Assembly (NCBI RefSeq): GCF_015706575.1
Contig: NW_024037052.1
Span: 310,001-374,000, forward strand
Length of the DNA stretch: 64,000 nt
From: Patiria miniata
Taxonomy: Eukaryota > Echinodermata > Asteroidea > Valvatida > Asterinidae
Reading direction: 5' to 3'
Shown: positions 51,899 to 61,510 of the stretch, piece after piece
Numbering within the stretch: the first letter of the stretch is position 1
Layout of the letters: the number at the start of each line of letters is the position of its first letter
Position numbers and translations under genes: made by a program
Notes under the pieces: generated by a model
The model's input: the letters and a program-made list of their open reading frames with translations, nothing else
What the model was told of the DNA's origin: nothing
Databases searched by the model: none

Positions 51899-52304
51899 GT
51901 CCTTCCGTTACCGTCCTTCCGCTACCAAATTATAATCCACTTAAGACATTGTAATTATATCACCGAAACACTTAAAGTCAAATGAAAGGTGGTATAGTAT
52001 AGATAAAGCCGCAGGGATTCCATTTCCTACCTTTGAAATATAATTGCCCCATAAAATTCACAGAGTTTATGCAAAACGCGTGTAAGTTGGAAAACCCTCG
52101 TCCGTTTTACCGTCCTTCCGTTACCGACCTCATTAATATTCATAATTCATTAACGAGAGGTATGCATGCCCCCCAAAAGTGTGGAAATTGAAGGTAGCAT
52201 TATAGCAATACCATTGTGACATTTGCTTGCTGTAACTAATAACAGTGGCTGTGATAGGCACATTTGAAATTTTGTTTAATGAGCGAAAACGTCCTTCCGT
52301 TACC
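51899..52304 (+). repeat. Cluster of GTCCTTCCGTTACC motifs outside the palindrome
   Basis: Four same-orientation copies lie at 51899, 51913 (one mismatch, GCTACC), 52112 and 52291. The first two are directly abutted, exactly as in the MITE at 427. No inverted end was found nearby, so this is either a decayed relative of that element or a different element sharing its terminal motif. No coding sequence is recognised in this stretch. Confidence 0.6.
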
Positions 52305-52330
52305 GTGGAATTGCCCAAAAGCAGTAAAAA

Positions 52331-52420
52331 ATTCTGAGCTCTCCATAGGTTTGTGCACAAAAATGGACGCACCCAGCAGTGTACATTCTGTACAGTAAGT
52401 TAAGTCTCTAGTCATTTTAA
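52331..52420 (+). repeat. Dispersed repeat, copy outside the palindrome
   Basis: Contains CTCCATAGGTTTGTGCACAA followed by ATGGACGCACCCAGCAG and a later CTCTAGT, in the same order as 41811-41890. It is the diverged third copy of this repeat. It may be part of the element that also carries the GTCCTTCCGTTACC motif at 52291. Confidence 0.55.
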
Positions 52421-53647
52421 GCTACAGTCCATCATTTGCAGCTATCCAAAAAGTAACTGATGTAATTATCGTTGAAAAACATACTTGGTTGGTTGACAGT
52501 ACTAAATTCTCTCTGAAATTATTCTTTCTGACATGCTGTCGTTTTGAAGAAATCAACAAAAGAAGGTCTTCAGACGCATCGTTGGAAATTTCTGTTAGTA
52601 GTTCGCTTTTTTATTTGGCGAAGCACGCACAAGCGTTGACACGATGCAAACGTGCGCGCAGTTGCCTTAATTCATCGTATCAGTGCATGACACCGCGTAG
52701 CTGCAATCGGCTCAATGAGAATGTGTCTCAATTCAGGCCCAATTCAAAACATGATTCAGCAACATGATTCAGCAACTTTTATTTGAAATCGAGATCCGCA
52801 GGCCCGGTTCTGTGTTTTTTTTGTCCCGTTCTGTTCACAAACTCATCTATGTTTCAAGTCACAGACCATACAGGGATGAAACTGGCCTATGGGGAAAAAA
52901 TCTGAAAATAGGCCGGCCAAAATTCTGTGTCCGAAATCTGGGCTGCGCCGCAAGTACACATACGTACTATATGTACAATAAACTTCGTGTTCAATTTCTG
53001 GACATCGCCTCCTTTTTTTCTTTTACATGTACATGTAGATCCAAATGAAATTTTACGATGTGAAAAATGTTCAGTGTTTCCATAAGATTAAAAAGCCCGA
53101 ATTAGGGTTGGAGTTTCTGACTCGTAATTAAAGAAATTCACATCTTACTTGAGACACGGAGAAAGTCAAGGAAAAAGTCCAAGACAACAAGTCCACTAAC
53201 GCATGGTAGGTGGAACTGGAAAAAGTTTGGCATTAGGCCTGCCGTCTTTTTCGTACAACAACTGCCGGTGAAATTTGTCTTCTATGCTCTCCTCGCCTTC
53301 CTCAAGATTTTGCATGGAAGAGATCGTCAGACTAAAACCACCACGTTGCAATCATTCAGTATCATTTGTACAACACTGAATAAAGTAGATCTGCCAAAGT
53401 CCAAAATGCTCCTTATGTGCGATTACCCCAATAGTTTGATTGCAGCTTTTGAGGGGGCCATTCAGTTGTGACTTTGTAACAAGATTCTTTTGTTTTGCTA
53501 ACTTTTGAAAAAAAAATGATTTCTGAATGGAAAAGTTAGTTCTTTTTTTAAAGCAATTCAAACGAATTTGCTTGAAAATGATCATTATTGTATTGTATTT
53601 AACTTGAAATGATTTCTTTGTGCAGGAAGCTTCTCTATAATGCCCAC

Positions 53648-53867
53648 CTCAATTTCCAAGTTCTGTGTTTGTCTCTCTTCCAGTGCATGATCTGAGATGA
53701 CTAAGACGTCATCTTTGGAGACATCTAGTTGTTCCTTACATCGATCCAGCTCCTGTAGTAGACGGTCCTTCTCTGCCATCCAGACTCGCTCCTGAGATCG
53801 TCCTTCATACTTCAGCTCTAGATAGTCCTTAGTGCTGTCATACAACATCTGCTGTGTACGATGTAAC
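53648..53867 (-). CDS. CCDC77: CCDC77 coiled-coil exon
   Basis: A 220-nt exon with acceptor TTCTGTTAATAG and donor GTGGGC. Its first base completes the lysine begun in the 227-nt exon. It then reads LHRTQQMLYDSTKDYLEL, followed by WMAEKDRLLQELDRCKEQ and ending in QTQNLEIE. Human CCDC77 has [20 protein letters not shown] and WMLEKDNLM in the same order, so the identification is firm. It ends in phase 0. The next expected stretch (human [20 protein letters not shown] through MRREIFK, about 42 residues) is not found before the exon at 50105-50257. Confidence 0.92.
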
Positions 53868-54012
53868 CTATTAACAGAAGAATGTCCATGACAAGTGATG
53901 TATGATGGTTGAACAAGGTAGCTGAATAAAGGATACACATTCTACTTTTGTTTAAAGAACGGTAAGTGTCTTATTAGTCATTCATAAGATTTCATTTCAT
54001 TTTGCGTCGGGG

Positions 54013-54227
54013 TGATGTAAATCAAATTAGGTTTTGCCCTTCACCGACATATAAACACTGTATACTCTCTGTGTTACCTCCCGAGTGAAAGTTGAAAAAA
54101 ATCACTCCGGTCAAACCCATGACCCTCCTGCTTTCTAGTGCAGATGTCTTACCACTTGACCACCGAGCTAACGGGATCAGTTGGCTGGTTCGAATCTGAT
54201 GTACATAGCAGCGGGTACTACATTAAC
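54013..54227 (-). mobile_element. tRNA-derived SINE (family 1)
   Basis: On the minus strand it has a tRNA-like head (GTTAGCTCGGTGGTCAAGTG as box A; box B region GGGTTTGACC, decayed). A tail follows: ACTTTCACTCGGGAGGTAAC, then CAGTGTTTATA and GGCAAAACCTAATTTG. It is about 215 bp, and a partial copy in the opposite direction abuts it at 54239. Confidence 0.75.
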
Positions 54228-54238
54228 TATTCATAAGA

Positions 54239-54376
54239 TGGTAAGACATCTGCAATAGAAAGCAGGAGGTCGTGGGTTCGAGTCCCACCGGAGTGATTTT
54301 TTTCCAACTTTCACTCGGGAGGAAACACACTGAGAATACAGTGTTTATACATCGGTGATGGACAAAACCTAATTTG
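54239..54376 (+). mobile_element. tRNA-derived SINE (family 1), 5'-truncated, head to head with its neighbour
   Basis: Starts within the tRNA-like part (GTAAGACATCTGCAATAGAA), keeps an intact box B (GGTTCGAGTCC) and runs into the same tail as the other copies. It forms an inverted pair with 54013-54227. Confidence 0.75.
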
Positions 54377-54953
54377 GTTTTATTAGTCAATTGACTCATG
54401 TAATTTCAGCAAGCACACACTGCATATGCCTCCATGTTATTTTGGCAAGATGTGTTGCCAACATACTAGTGTGGAAAGACTGTGGTTTCTAAAATAACTA
54501 AGATCAAAGTGCTTTACATTATTATTACCCCTGATCATTGGGCCAATGAAACATTGCAAATACAATCTCAGCTTCCTGTGGAATATGGATTTTTATTCAC
54601 GAGAAAGTCATTTTAGTCATGTTCCCTGACAGTATTTTATAAACTATTGAATAGGATGGTGCCAGACTATTTTTGCATTCTAGCCTCACTTTCAATTTTT
54701 ATTTTAAATGTGGCTTAAAAACATTAGGGTATGTTTAACAACAAATTTAAATTTTCATTAAAGCAGACTGGTATTAATTTGTAATTAATTTTATGTCACT
54801 GCTTTAATTTCTCTTTGCAAGTTCCAAATATGAAGATTTTACCTCGCTTTCAATTTAATATAGTCGACTCCTGAATAAAGCCCATACAGCTCGGTGTAGT
54901 CATTTCGACGCAAGGTAGCTAAAATCAATCACAATTGCGATCTCTGTTCTCAC

Positions 54954-55116
54954 AGGTACCCATTTATTCCTGGGTGGGGCGAAGCAATGAGTGACAAAGT
55001 GTCTTGCCAAAGGGAACATGCACCATAACCCCAGGCTGGACTCGAACCCACAACCTGTAGAATTACCCACAGACAACGAGTTCAATGCTCCAGACCATGA
55101 GACCAGGGCACTCCAC
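54954..55116 (-). mobile_element. tRNA-derived SINE (family 2)
   Basis: The minus strand has a tRNA-like head with box B GGGTTCGAGTCCAGCC, then TTTGGCAAGACACTTTGTCA and ACCCAGGAATAAATGGGTACC. This is the widespread animal SINE body with a CTTGGCAAG / CCCAGGnnTAAATGGGTACC core. The duplicate is at 57669-57831. Confidence 0.7.
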
Positions 55117-55420
55117 ATATTTAGAAATGTTTTGCCAATTCATGCAACAACACAAACACCAGGTAATATAATCTATTTGAAACCCCTGCCCGTTGTCCAA
55201 ACTGCACACATGTGCATTTATCTTTATTGGTACCTTCAAGGATGTAACTGGGGTCCAAGTTGCTGGAGGGCCCTAAAGGGACCTCAGTTTCTAGTAGGAG
55301 GCAGTCTTTGAGCAGAGGGGTCCATGCCCCTCATCCTCCTCCCCTATCATTAGCTATGCCACTGGGCACCTTTGTCAAGTTCATTTAAGATTATAAGGAA
55401 TCAATGAAGGGAGTTCCTAC

Positions 55421-55647
55421 TTTTCATTGAGGGAGTGAATCTTGGAGCGATCTCTCTCAATCACAGTCTGCATCTCTTCCATCCTGACCCTACGATCCTC
55501 CAGCAAGGCTTCCGTCTGCTCTCTAGATAGCTCAGCTTGTTCCTTCATCTGAGATTGTAGAGCTTCAATCTGTAGCAACAGACTCTCTGGCTCTGCCTGC
55601 TGCTGGTCTGAATCAGGATGGACAGCTTTGGGCTGGGCGCTGTTGGA
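55421..55647 (-). CDS. CCDC77: CCDC77 coiled-coil exon, duplicate copy A
   Basis: The same 227-nt exon as at 58136-58362, inside the second copy of a 2.65-kb tandem duplication, with the same acceptor and donor. It reads LSREQTEALLEDRR, closer to the human [14 protein letters not shown] at the Gln. Because 227 is not a multiple of three, a transcript including both copies in series would shift frame. Only one can be used per mRNA, or the duplication is an assembly artefact from two haplotypes. Confidence 0.85.
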
Positions 55648-55926
55648 CTGAAATGAGGATTGGAAAATATTGATGGATGGTAACAGGATCAACCTGCTGG
55701 TACAGACTCGGACAAAAGAAACCACCATTTTGGAGATGATCTGATCAATTATCGTGATTGAAGCAACTTTACTGGGATAACGTATGTAACTAAACTCACT
55801 TCTCAGGGGAGTAACTACAGGTAATTTCATCAGCTGATCAAGGAATTATCAACACACCTACCAAAAGCTGCAACAGATATATATATTTACTATTAATACT
55901 ATGAAAGTAAGTAAAGTCTGTCATTA

Positions 55927-56160
55927 GCCAATACATCTCCGGTTTCAAAGGCATGAAACGACCGAGGATATTTTTTTATCCCCCCTGGATAGGATGCCAG
56001 TCCATTGCAGGTTACTTCCCAGCTAATATCGGTACCTATTTATACTCCTGGGTGGAGAGAGGCAAGTGGGGGTGAAGTGGCTTGCCCAAGGACACACATA
56101 TAACCGGCAACTAGATTCGGACCCCTGACCCTCTGATCATGAGTCACAAACCTTAACCAT
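55927..56160 (-). mobile_element. tRNA-derived SINE (family 2, longer body)
   Basis: The minus strand reads a tRNA-like head, CCTTGGGCAAGCCACTTCAC, CACCCAGGAGTATAAATAGG, then TGCAATGGACTGGCATCCTA and TCCAGGGGG. This type of body is shared by SINEs of many marine animals. The duplicate is at 58684-58917. Confidence 0.75.
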
Positions 56161-56204
56161 ATTAATGCTTAAAAAAAATTAAAATCCCATAGACCTTATA
56201 AATA

Positions 56205-56427
56205 GTTAATGCGATGCCCGCTGCCATGTACCAATACATCAGATTCGAGCCAGCCAACCGATCCCATTAGCTCAGTGGTCAAGTGGTAAAACATCTGCAC
56301 TAGAAAGCAGGAGGTTGTGGGTTCGAGTCCCAACCGAGTGATTTTTTCCAACTTTTACTCAGGAGGTAACACACTGAGTATTCAGTGTTTATACATCAAT
56401 GAAGGGCAAAACCTGATTTGACATACA
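56205..56427 (+). mobile_element. tRNA-derived SINE (family 1), near full length
   Basis: Head with box A TTAGCTCAGTGGTCAAGTGG and box B GGTTCGAGTCC, tail with TTACTCAGGAGGTAACACAC and AGTGTTTATACATC. A 5' leader, GATGCCCGCTGCCATGTACC, precedes the tRNA part. The duplicate is at 58962-59184. Confidence 0.8.
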
Positions 56428-56700
56428 TTGTATTAATACTATGATCCACTAGTTTATCTGACCAACAAATACTAAAAATGGGCCTGATATGGTTGGTATG
56501 AGATCTGAGGAGTGTTGGCTTTGCAATGTTTTATCAACCACCCTTTGCCTCAACCATACCGGTATGTAATCTCTACCTACCTTTTGTGTTAGCAGTAACT
56601 CTGTGTTGTGCATTCCTCCGTGTTCTGTTGTTCTGTGGTCTGCTTGGCACTTCGGCTTTTAAACCCAATATTTCACCCTCTGGAAAAAAAAAACCAGACA

Positions 56701-56806
56701 TTGCTGGTCGGCCGACCAGCGTTGGAAAAATACCATTTTTTTAAAAAAATGTCAGCACACCAGGAGCCACGATTTTACAGGATGCTTTAGGCTGTCATTC
56801 CCTAAA
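56701..56806. repeat. 106-bp insert at the duplication junction, copied from 60671-60775
   Basis: The junction between the tandem copies holds TTGCTGGTCGGCCGACCAGC and the sequence that follows, through GTCATTCCCTAA. It is almost identical to 60671-60775 in the same orientation and is absent at the end of copy B. This suggests a templated or replication-based rearrangement, or a haplotype misjoin. Confidence 0.9.
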
Positions 56807-56943
56807 GTTGAAAAAAATCACTCCGGTCGAACCCATGACCTCCTGCTTTCTAGTGCAGATGTCTTACCACTTGACCACCGAGCTAACGGGATCAGTTGGC
56901 TGGTTCGAATCTGATGTACATAGCAGCGGGTACTACATTAACT
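56807..56943 (-). mobile_element. SINE (family 1) truncated by the duplication breakpoint
   Basis: Corresponds to the inner part of 54013-54227. Its tail is missing because copy B of the tandem duplication starts inside it. Confidence 0.75.
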
Positions 56944-56954
56944 ATTCATAAGAT

Positions 56955-57092
56955 GGTAAGACATCTGCAATAGAAAGCAGGAGGTCGTGGGTTCGAGTCC
57001 CACCGGAGTGATTTTTTTCCAACTTTCACTCGGGAGGAAACACACTGAGAATACAGTGTTTATACATCGGTGATGGACAAAACCTAATTTGG
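56955..57092 (+). mobile_element. SINE (family 1), duplicate of 54239-54376
   Basis: Same truncated SINE in tandem copy B, nearly identical in sequence. Confidence 0.75.
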
Positions 57093-57668
57093 TTTTATTA
57101 GTCAATTGACTCATGTAATTTCAGCAAGCACACACTGCATATGCCTCCATGTTATTTTGGCAAGATGTGTTGCCAATATACTAGTGTGGAAAGACTGTGG
57201 TTTCTAAAATAACTAAGATCAAAGTGCTTTACATTATTATTACCCCTGATCATTGGGCCAATGAAACATTGCAAATACAATCTCAGCTTCCTGTGGAATA
57301 TGGATTTTTATTCACGAGGAAGTCATTTTAGTCATGTTCCCTGACAGTATTTTATAAACTATTGAATAGGATGGTGCCAGACTATTTTTGCATTCTAGCC
57401 TCACTTTCAATTTTTATTTTAAATGTGGCTTAAAAACATTAGGGTATGTTTAACAACAAATTTAAATTTTCATTAAAGCAGACTGGTATTAATTTGTAAT
57501 TAATTTTATGTCACTGCTTTAATTTCTCTTTGCAAGTTCCAAATATGAAGATTTTACCTCGCTTTCAATTTAATATAGTCGACTCCTGAATAAAGCCCAT
57601 ACAGCTCGGTGTAGTCATTTCGACGCAAGGTAGCTAAAATCAATCACAATTGCGATCTCTGTTCTCAC

Positions 57669-57831
57669 AGGTACCCATTTACTCCTGGGTGGGGCGAAGC
57701 AATGAGTGACAAAGTGTCTTGCCAAAGGGAACATGCACCATAACCCCAGGCTGGACTCGAACCCACAACCTGTAGAATTACCCACAGACAACGAGTTCAA
57801 TGCTCCAGACCATGAGGCCAGGGCACTCCAC
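57669..57831 (-). mobile_element. SINE (family 2), duplicate of 54954-55116
   Basis: Tandem copy B version. It differs by a few substitutions (CATTTACTCC for CATTTATTCC). Confidence 0.7.
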
Positions 57832-58135
57832 ATATTTAGAAATGTTTTGCCAATTCATGCAACAACACAAACACCAGGTAATATAATCTATTTGAAACCC
57901 CTGCCCGTTGTCCAAACTGCACACATGTGCATTTATCTTTATTGGTACCTTCAAGGATGTAACTGGGGTCCAAGTTGCTGGAGGGCCCTAAAGGGACCTC
58001 AGTTTCTAGTAGGAGGCAGTCTTTGAGCAGAGGGGTCCATGCCCCTCATCCTCCTCCCCTATCATTAGCTATGCCACTGGGCACCTTTGTCAAGTTCATT
58101 TAAGATTATAAGGAATCAATGAAGGGAGTTCCTAC

Positions 58136-58362
58136 TTTTCATTGAGGGAGTGAATCTTGGAGCGATCTCTCTCAATCACAGTCTGCATCTCTTCCATCCT
58201 GACCCTACGATCCTCCAGCAAGGCTTCCGTCCGCTCTCTAGATAGCTCAGCTTGTTCCTTCATCTGAGATTGTAGAGCTTCAATCTGTAGCAACAGACTC
58301 TCTGGCTCTGCCTGCTGCTGGTCTGAATCAGGATAGACAGCTTTGGGCTGGGCGCTGTTGGA
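58136..58362 (-). CDS. CCDC77: CCDC77 coiled-coil exon, duplicate copy B
   Basis: A 227-nt exon with acceptor CCAATCCTCATTTCAG and donor GTAGGAAC. It encodes a coiled-coil stretch containing LLLQIEALQSQMKEQ, LSRERTEALLEDRR and IHSLNE. The human protein has [31 protein letters not shown] here. It ends two bases into a lysine codon completed by the exon at 53648-53867. A later in-exon acceptor (after AAAG, 16 codons... not needed for the main reading) cannot be excluded. It differs from copy A at two residues (Tyr for His, Arg for Gln), and the upstream intron carries 42 extra bases. Copy B is the outer (5') one. Confidence 0.85.
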
Positions 58363-58683
58363 CTGAAATGAGGATTGGAAAATATTGATGGATGGTAACA
58401 GGATCAACCTGCTGGTACAGACTCGGACAAAAGAAACCACCATTTTGGAGATGATCTGATCAATTATCGTGATTGAAGCAACTTTACTGGGATAACGTAT
58501 GTAACTAATCTTGGAAAGTTCATGGTATGATGAGGCGGCTTTTTTGCCAAACTCACTTCTCAGGGGAGTAACTACAGGTAATTTCATCAGCTGATCAAGG
58601 AATTATCAACACACCTACCAAAAGCTGCAACAGATATATATATTTACTATTAATACTATGAAAGTAAGTAAAGTCTGTCATTA

Positions 58684-58917
58684 GCCAATACATCTCCGGT
58701 TTCAAAGGCATGAAACGACCGAGGATATTTTTTTATCCCCCCTGGATAGGATGCCAGTCCATTGCAGGTTACTTCCCAGCTAATATCGGTACCTATTTAT
58801 ACTCCTGGGTGGAGAGAGGCAAGTGGGGGTGAAGTGGCTTGCCCAAGGACACACATATAACCGGCAACTAGATTCGGACCCCTGACCCTCTGATCATGAG
58901 TCACAAACCTTAACCAT
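58684..58917 (-). mobile_element. SINE (family 2, longer body), duplicate of 55927-56160
   Basis: Tandem copy B version, essentially identical. Confidence 0.75.
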
Positions 58918-58961
58918 ATTAATGCTTAAAAAAAATTAAAATCCCATAGACCTTATAAATA

Positions 58962-59184
58962 GTTAATGCGATGCCCGCTGCCATGTACCAATACATCAGA
59001 TTCGAGCCAGCCAACCGATCCCATTAGCTCAGTGGTCAAGTGGTAAAACATCTGCACTAGAAAGCAGGAGGTTGTGGGTTCGAGTCCCAACAGAGTGATT
59101 TTTTCCAACTTTTACTCAGGAGGTAACACACTGAGTATTCAGTGTTTATACATCAATGAAGGGCAAAACCTGATTTGACATACA
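58962..59184 (+). mobile_element. SINE (family 1), duplicate of 56205-56427
   Basis: Tandem copy B version, with CCCAACAGAGTGA where copy A has CCCAACCGAGTGA. Confidence 0.8.
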
Positions 59185-59458
59185 TTGTATTAATACTATG
59201 ATCCACTAGTTTATCTGACCCACAAATACTAAAAATGGGCCTGATATGGTTGGTATGAGATCTGAGGAGTGTTGGCTTTGCAATGTTTTATCAACCACCC
59301 TTTGCCTCAACCATACCGGTATGTAATCTCTACCTACCTTTTGTGTTAGCAGTAACTCTGTGTTGTGCATTCCTCCGTGTTCTGTTGTTCTGTGGTCTGC
59401 TTGGCACTCTGGCTTTTAAACCCCAATATTTCACCCTCTGGAAAAAAAAAACCAGACA

Positions 59459-60249
59459 GGCAAGTAAGAAGAAAACATGAGACGTCTTGGAAATTACAGG
59501 TTACACCTTCATATACCTTTGAAATCTGATGGACAGTGTGTGCAGATATATAATTGTTTGCCAGAATAAAATGCAATGTTCAAAGTTGGGTCAAAAGTCT
59601 TCTAATGCCCGACTGTAATTCATTGTAATAAACCAGTTCTGTATTTCAATGACCTGAGGTCATTTGGGATAACATTGCTGACACGATGTTAGGCGATGTT
59701 ACGCGCACGACCACTCTGGTGGTAATTTACACACAAGCGTCGCGCACCCGCATTCATGCGCCTTTGATCGTTCTACTATCCCGAATGACCGGTGACCCAT
59801 ATCGTTGTGCACATAAGCAGTTGAAATACCGAACTGGCTTATCCATGGCATTCCTTGAGTTGTTTGCTTGTTTGGAAAAGGATGAGACATTTAGGACAAC
59901 TTGAAGAACTGTTGACACTTAAAATACCCAATACAAGGGAACTTGACTAGGTTTACTCTTAATAATGTTTAAATGGGGGCAGTTCCGCAGTGTCAGACGT
60001 ACATTTTGGGCAATTCAACAGTGTATGTAATTGTAGTTATAATCACGGGGTAGATTTTAATTCTGATAAAACATATCAGTTAGTCACTAGTTACTTTGAT
60101 GAGTCAAAGAAGAAATTATTCATCCAACTTTGTTGCTGTAGTAGAAATTGGCTCAAAACACCGGACGTACTCAGACAAATCAATTTTTTGTATTGTCATC
60201 AATTGATTTTCCATTGACAAGTAACAGCCAAACTGTTGAACTTGTTAGG
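59459..60249. other. CCDC77 intron segment, no feature recognised
   Basis: Ordinary intron-like DNA between the tandem duplication and the 60.25-kb repeats. A perfect TGACCT-G-AGGTCA palindrome occurs near 59651, but nothing supports a regulatory role. No coding segment fits CCDC77. Confidence 0.5.
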
Positions 60250-60416
60250 GAATGTACAACATTTGCTTTTGCTGCAATGTTCAAAATAAGTGCATCTGGG
60301 GGATTAGTGTGCTATAAAAAATATTGTTAAAGGGCATGTACAACATTTGCTTTTGCTGCAATAATCAGAAATAAATGGATTTGGAGGATTAGTATGTTTT
60401 AGCAAATATTGTTAAA
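60250..60416. repeat. Two-copy tandem repeat, ~84-bp period
   Basis: TGTACAACATTTGCTTTTGC occurs at 60253 and again at 60337, each followed by a GGATTAGT and ATATTGTTAAA segment. The copies are diverged. Confidence 0.75.
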
Positions 60417-61288
60417 ATGACTTGTTTCACGTTTTGGGCTTGTAGATGTTGGAAAAACCAAGAAAACCATTCATGTTCTTGTAGTCTGGTTCACAGACCC
60501 CATTTAAGATGAAACGGAGAATTTATAGACTTTGGGGGATTGTAAGATCAGAGAGGCAGTCTAGTAGGCTTGTACCCCTTCAAAGGTGTGTAATCAATTG
60601 CACAGAAAACACAGAATAACTAATTATGAAAAATTAGGAGTAGTTTAAAAAAAAAAAACAGTTTTCTCCATTGCTGGTCGGCCGACCAGCGTTGGAAAAA
60701 TACCATTTTTTTTTAAAAATGTCAGCACACCAGGAGCCACGATTTTACAGGATGCTTTAGGCTGTCATTCCCTAACAATCCACTAAGGTATTTAGTGATA
60801 CTTTGTTCATATCGTTTTGTAATATTTGCCAATGTTGTATCTTCCCTTTAAACTGACCTATTTCACGTTTTGGGTTCGGAAATGCCAGAAAATCTAAGAA
60901 ATCCAACCATGTTCTTGTGGTCTGGTGACATGAGACGTAAGATGAGACGTAGCACTTTGTACACTTTGAGGAAGTTAGGTCAGAGAATCAGTCTAGCAGG
61001 CTTGTACCCCTACACAGATGCGTAATTGATTGCAAAGAAAATGCGGAATGACTAAATATGAAAAGTTAGGAGCAGTTTTTGAAAAAAGCCAGTTTTCTCC
61101 AACGATGTTCGGCCGACCAGTGTATGAATAATACAAGGTTTCTTGAAAATGTCAGCACACCAGGAGCCACGATTTTACAGGATGCTTTAGACTGTCATTC
61201 ACTGACAGTCCAGTAATATATTTCGTCATAATTTGATCATTTCGTTTTTTGATGTTTGCAATGATGTTGTATCTTCCCTTTTAAATAA
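60415..61288. repeat. Two-copy degenerate tandem repeat, ~430-437-bp period
   Basis: Both copies run in the order TTTCACGTTTTGGG, GTTCTTGTnGTCTGGT, AGGCTTGTACCCCT, TTTTCTCC, GGCCGACCAG, TCAGCACACCAGGAGCCACG (60721 and 61151), GTTGTATCTTCCCTTT. Divergence of perhaps 15-20 percent makes this an old duplication or two relics of one element. The part 60671-60775 was re-used as the insert at 56701-56806. Confidence 0.8.
60674..60687. repeat. 14-bp perfect palindrome TGGTCGGCCGACCA
   Basis: Self-complementary 14-mer inside the 430-bp repeat, also at 56704-56717 in the junction insert. The second 430-bp copy has only a decayed version (TTCGGCCGACCA). Confidence 0.8.
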
Positions 61289-61510
61289 ACTACATGTCAA
61301 TAAAATACAGATAATATGCTTCAAATTGATATGTATATTTCTTTTGTGGCATTTTGGCCATTAAGAATTGTTGGCATTCAGGTTTATAATTCTGTAGAAT
61401 TGCCCATGGATGGGCGAGGGAATTGATTAACAAATTTTGGCCAAGGACATTGACAAATATGAGTCTGCAGCCCCGTTGGTAGAGTTGCCAGTGCGGTGTT
61501 ACACACTGAC

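Larger units (their letters stand above)
51315..53647. other. CCDC77 intron region beyond the palindrome edge; expected exon not found
   Basis: This stretch lies between the CCDC77 exons at 53648 and 50105. It holds a C run near 51515, the GTCCTTCCGTTACC cluster and the dispersed repeat, but no minus-strand segment resembling the expected exon (about 126 nt, phase 0-0, human [20 protein letters not shown] region). ORFs here are not protein-like. Confidence 0.55.
54091..56700. repeat. Tandem duplication, copy A (~2.6 kb)
   Basis: Matches 56807-59458 at an offset of 2716 bases, rising to 2757 after a 42-base indel near 55790 / 58508. Identity is about 98-99 percent by eye. It contains SINEs and one CCDC77 exon. 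It starts inside a SINE at GTTGAAAAAAATCACTCC and ends at AAACCAGACA. Confidence 0.93.
56807..59458. repeat. Tandem duplication, copy B (~2.65 kb)
   Basis: Second copy of 54091-56700 in the same orientation. It begins abruptly inside the same SINE, directly after the 106-bp insert, and ends at ACCAGACA, where the flanking sequence GGCAAGTAAG takes over. Confidence 0.93.

Noticed and set aside
52489-53048. 92- and 94-codon ORFs at 52.5-53.0 kb
   Set aside because: No splice context or recognisable motif, and they lie on the strand opposite CCDC77 in its intron; chance ORFs.
56262-56340. Genuine tRNA gene (box A and box B present)
   Set aside because: Acceptor arms do not pair, and the unit has a conserved non-tRNA tail and several diverged copies nearby, so it is a SINE head.
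55421-58362. Firm claim of mutually exclusive alternative exons
   Set aside because: Frame arithmetic allows it, but a haplotype duplication in the assembly explains the same data, so it is kept only as a hypothesis.
59651-59663. TGACCT-G-AGGTCA as a nuclear receptor site
   Set aside because: A single short palindrome deep in an intron. Its chance occurrence in 64 kb is plausible and nothing supports function.
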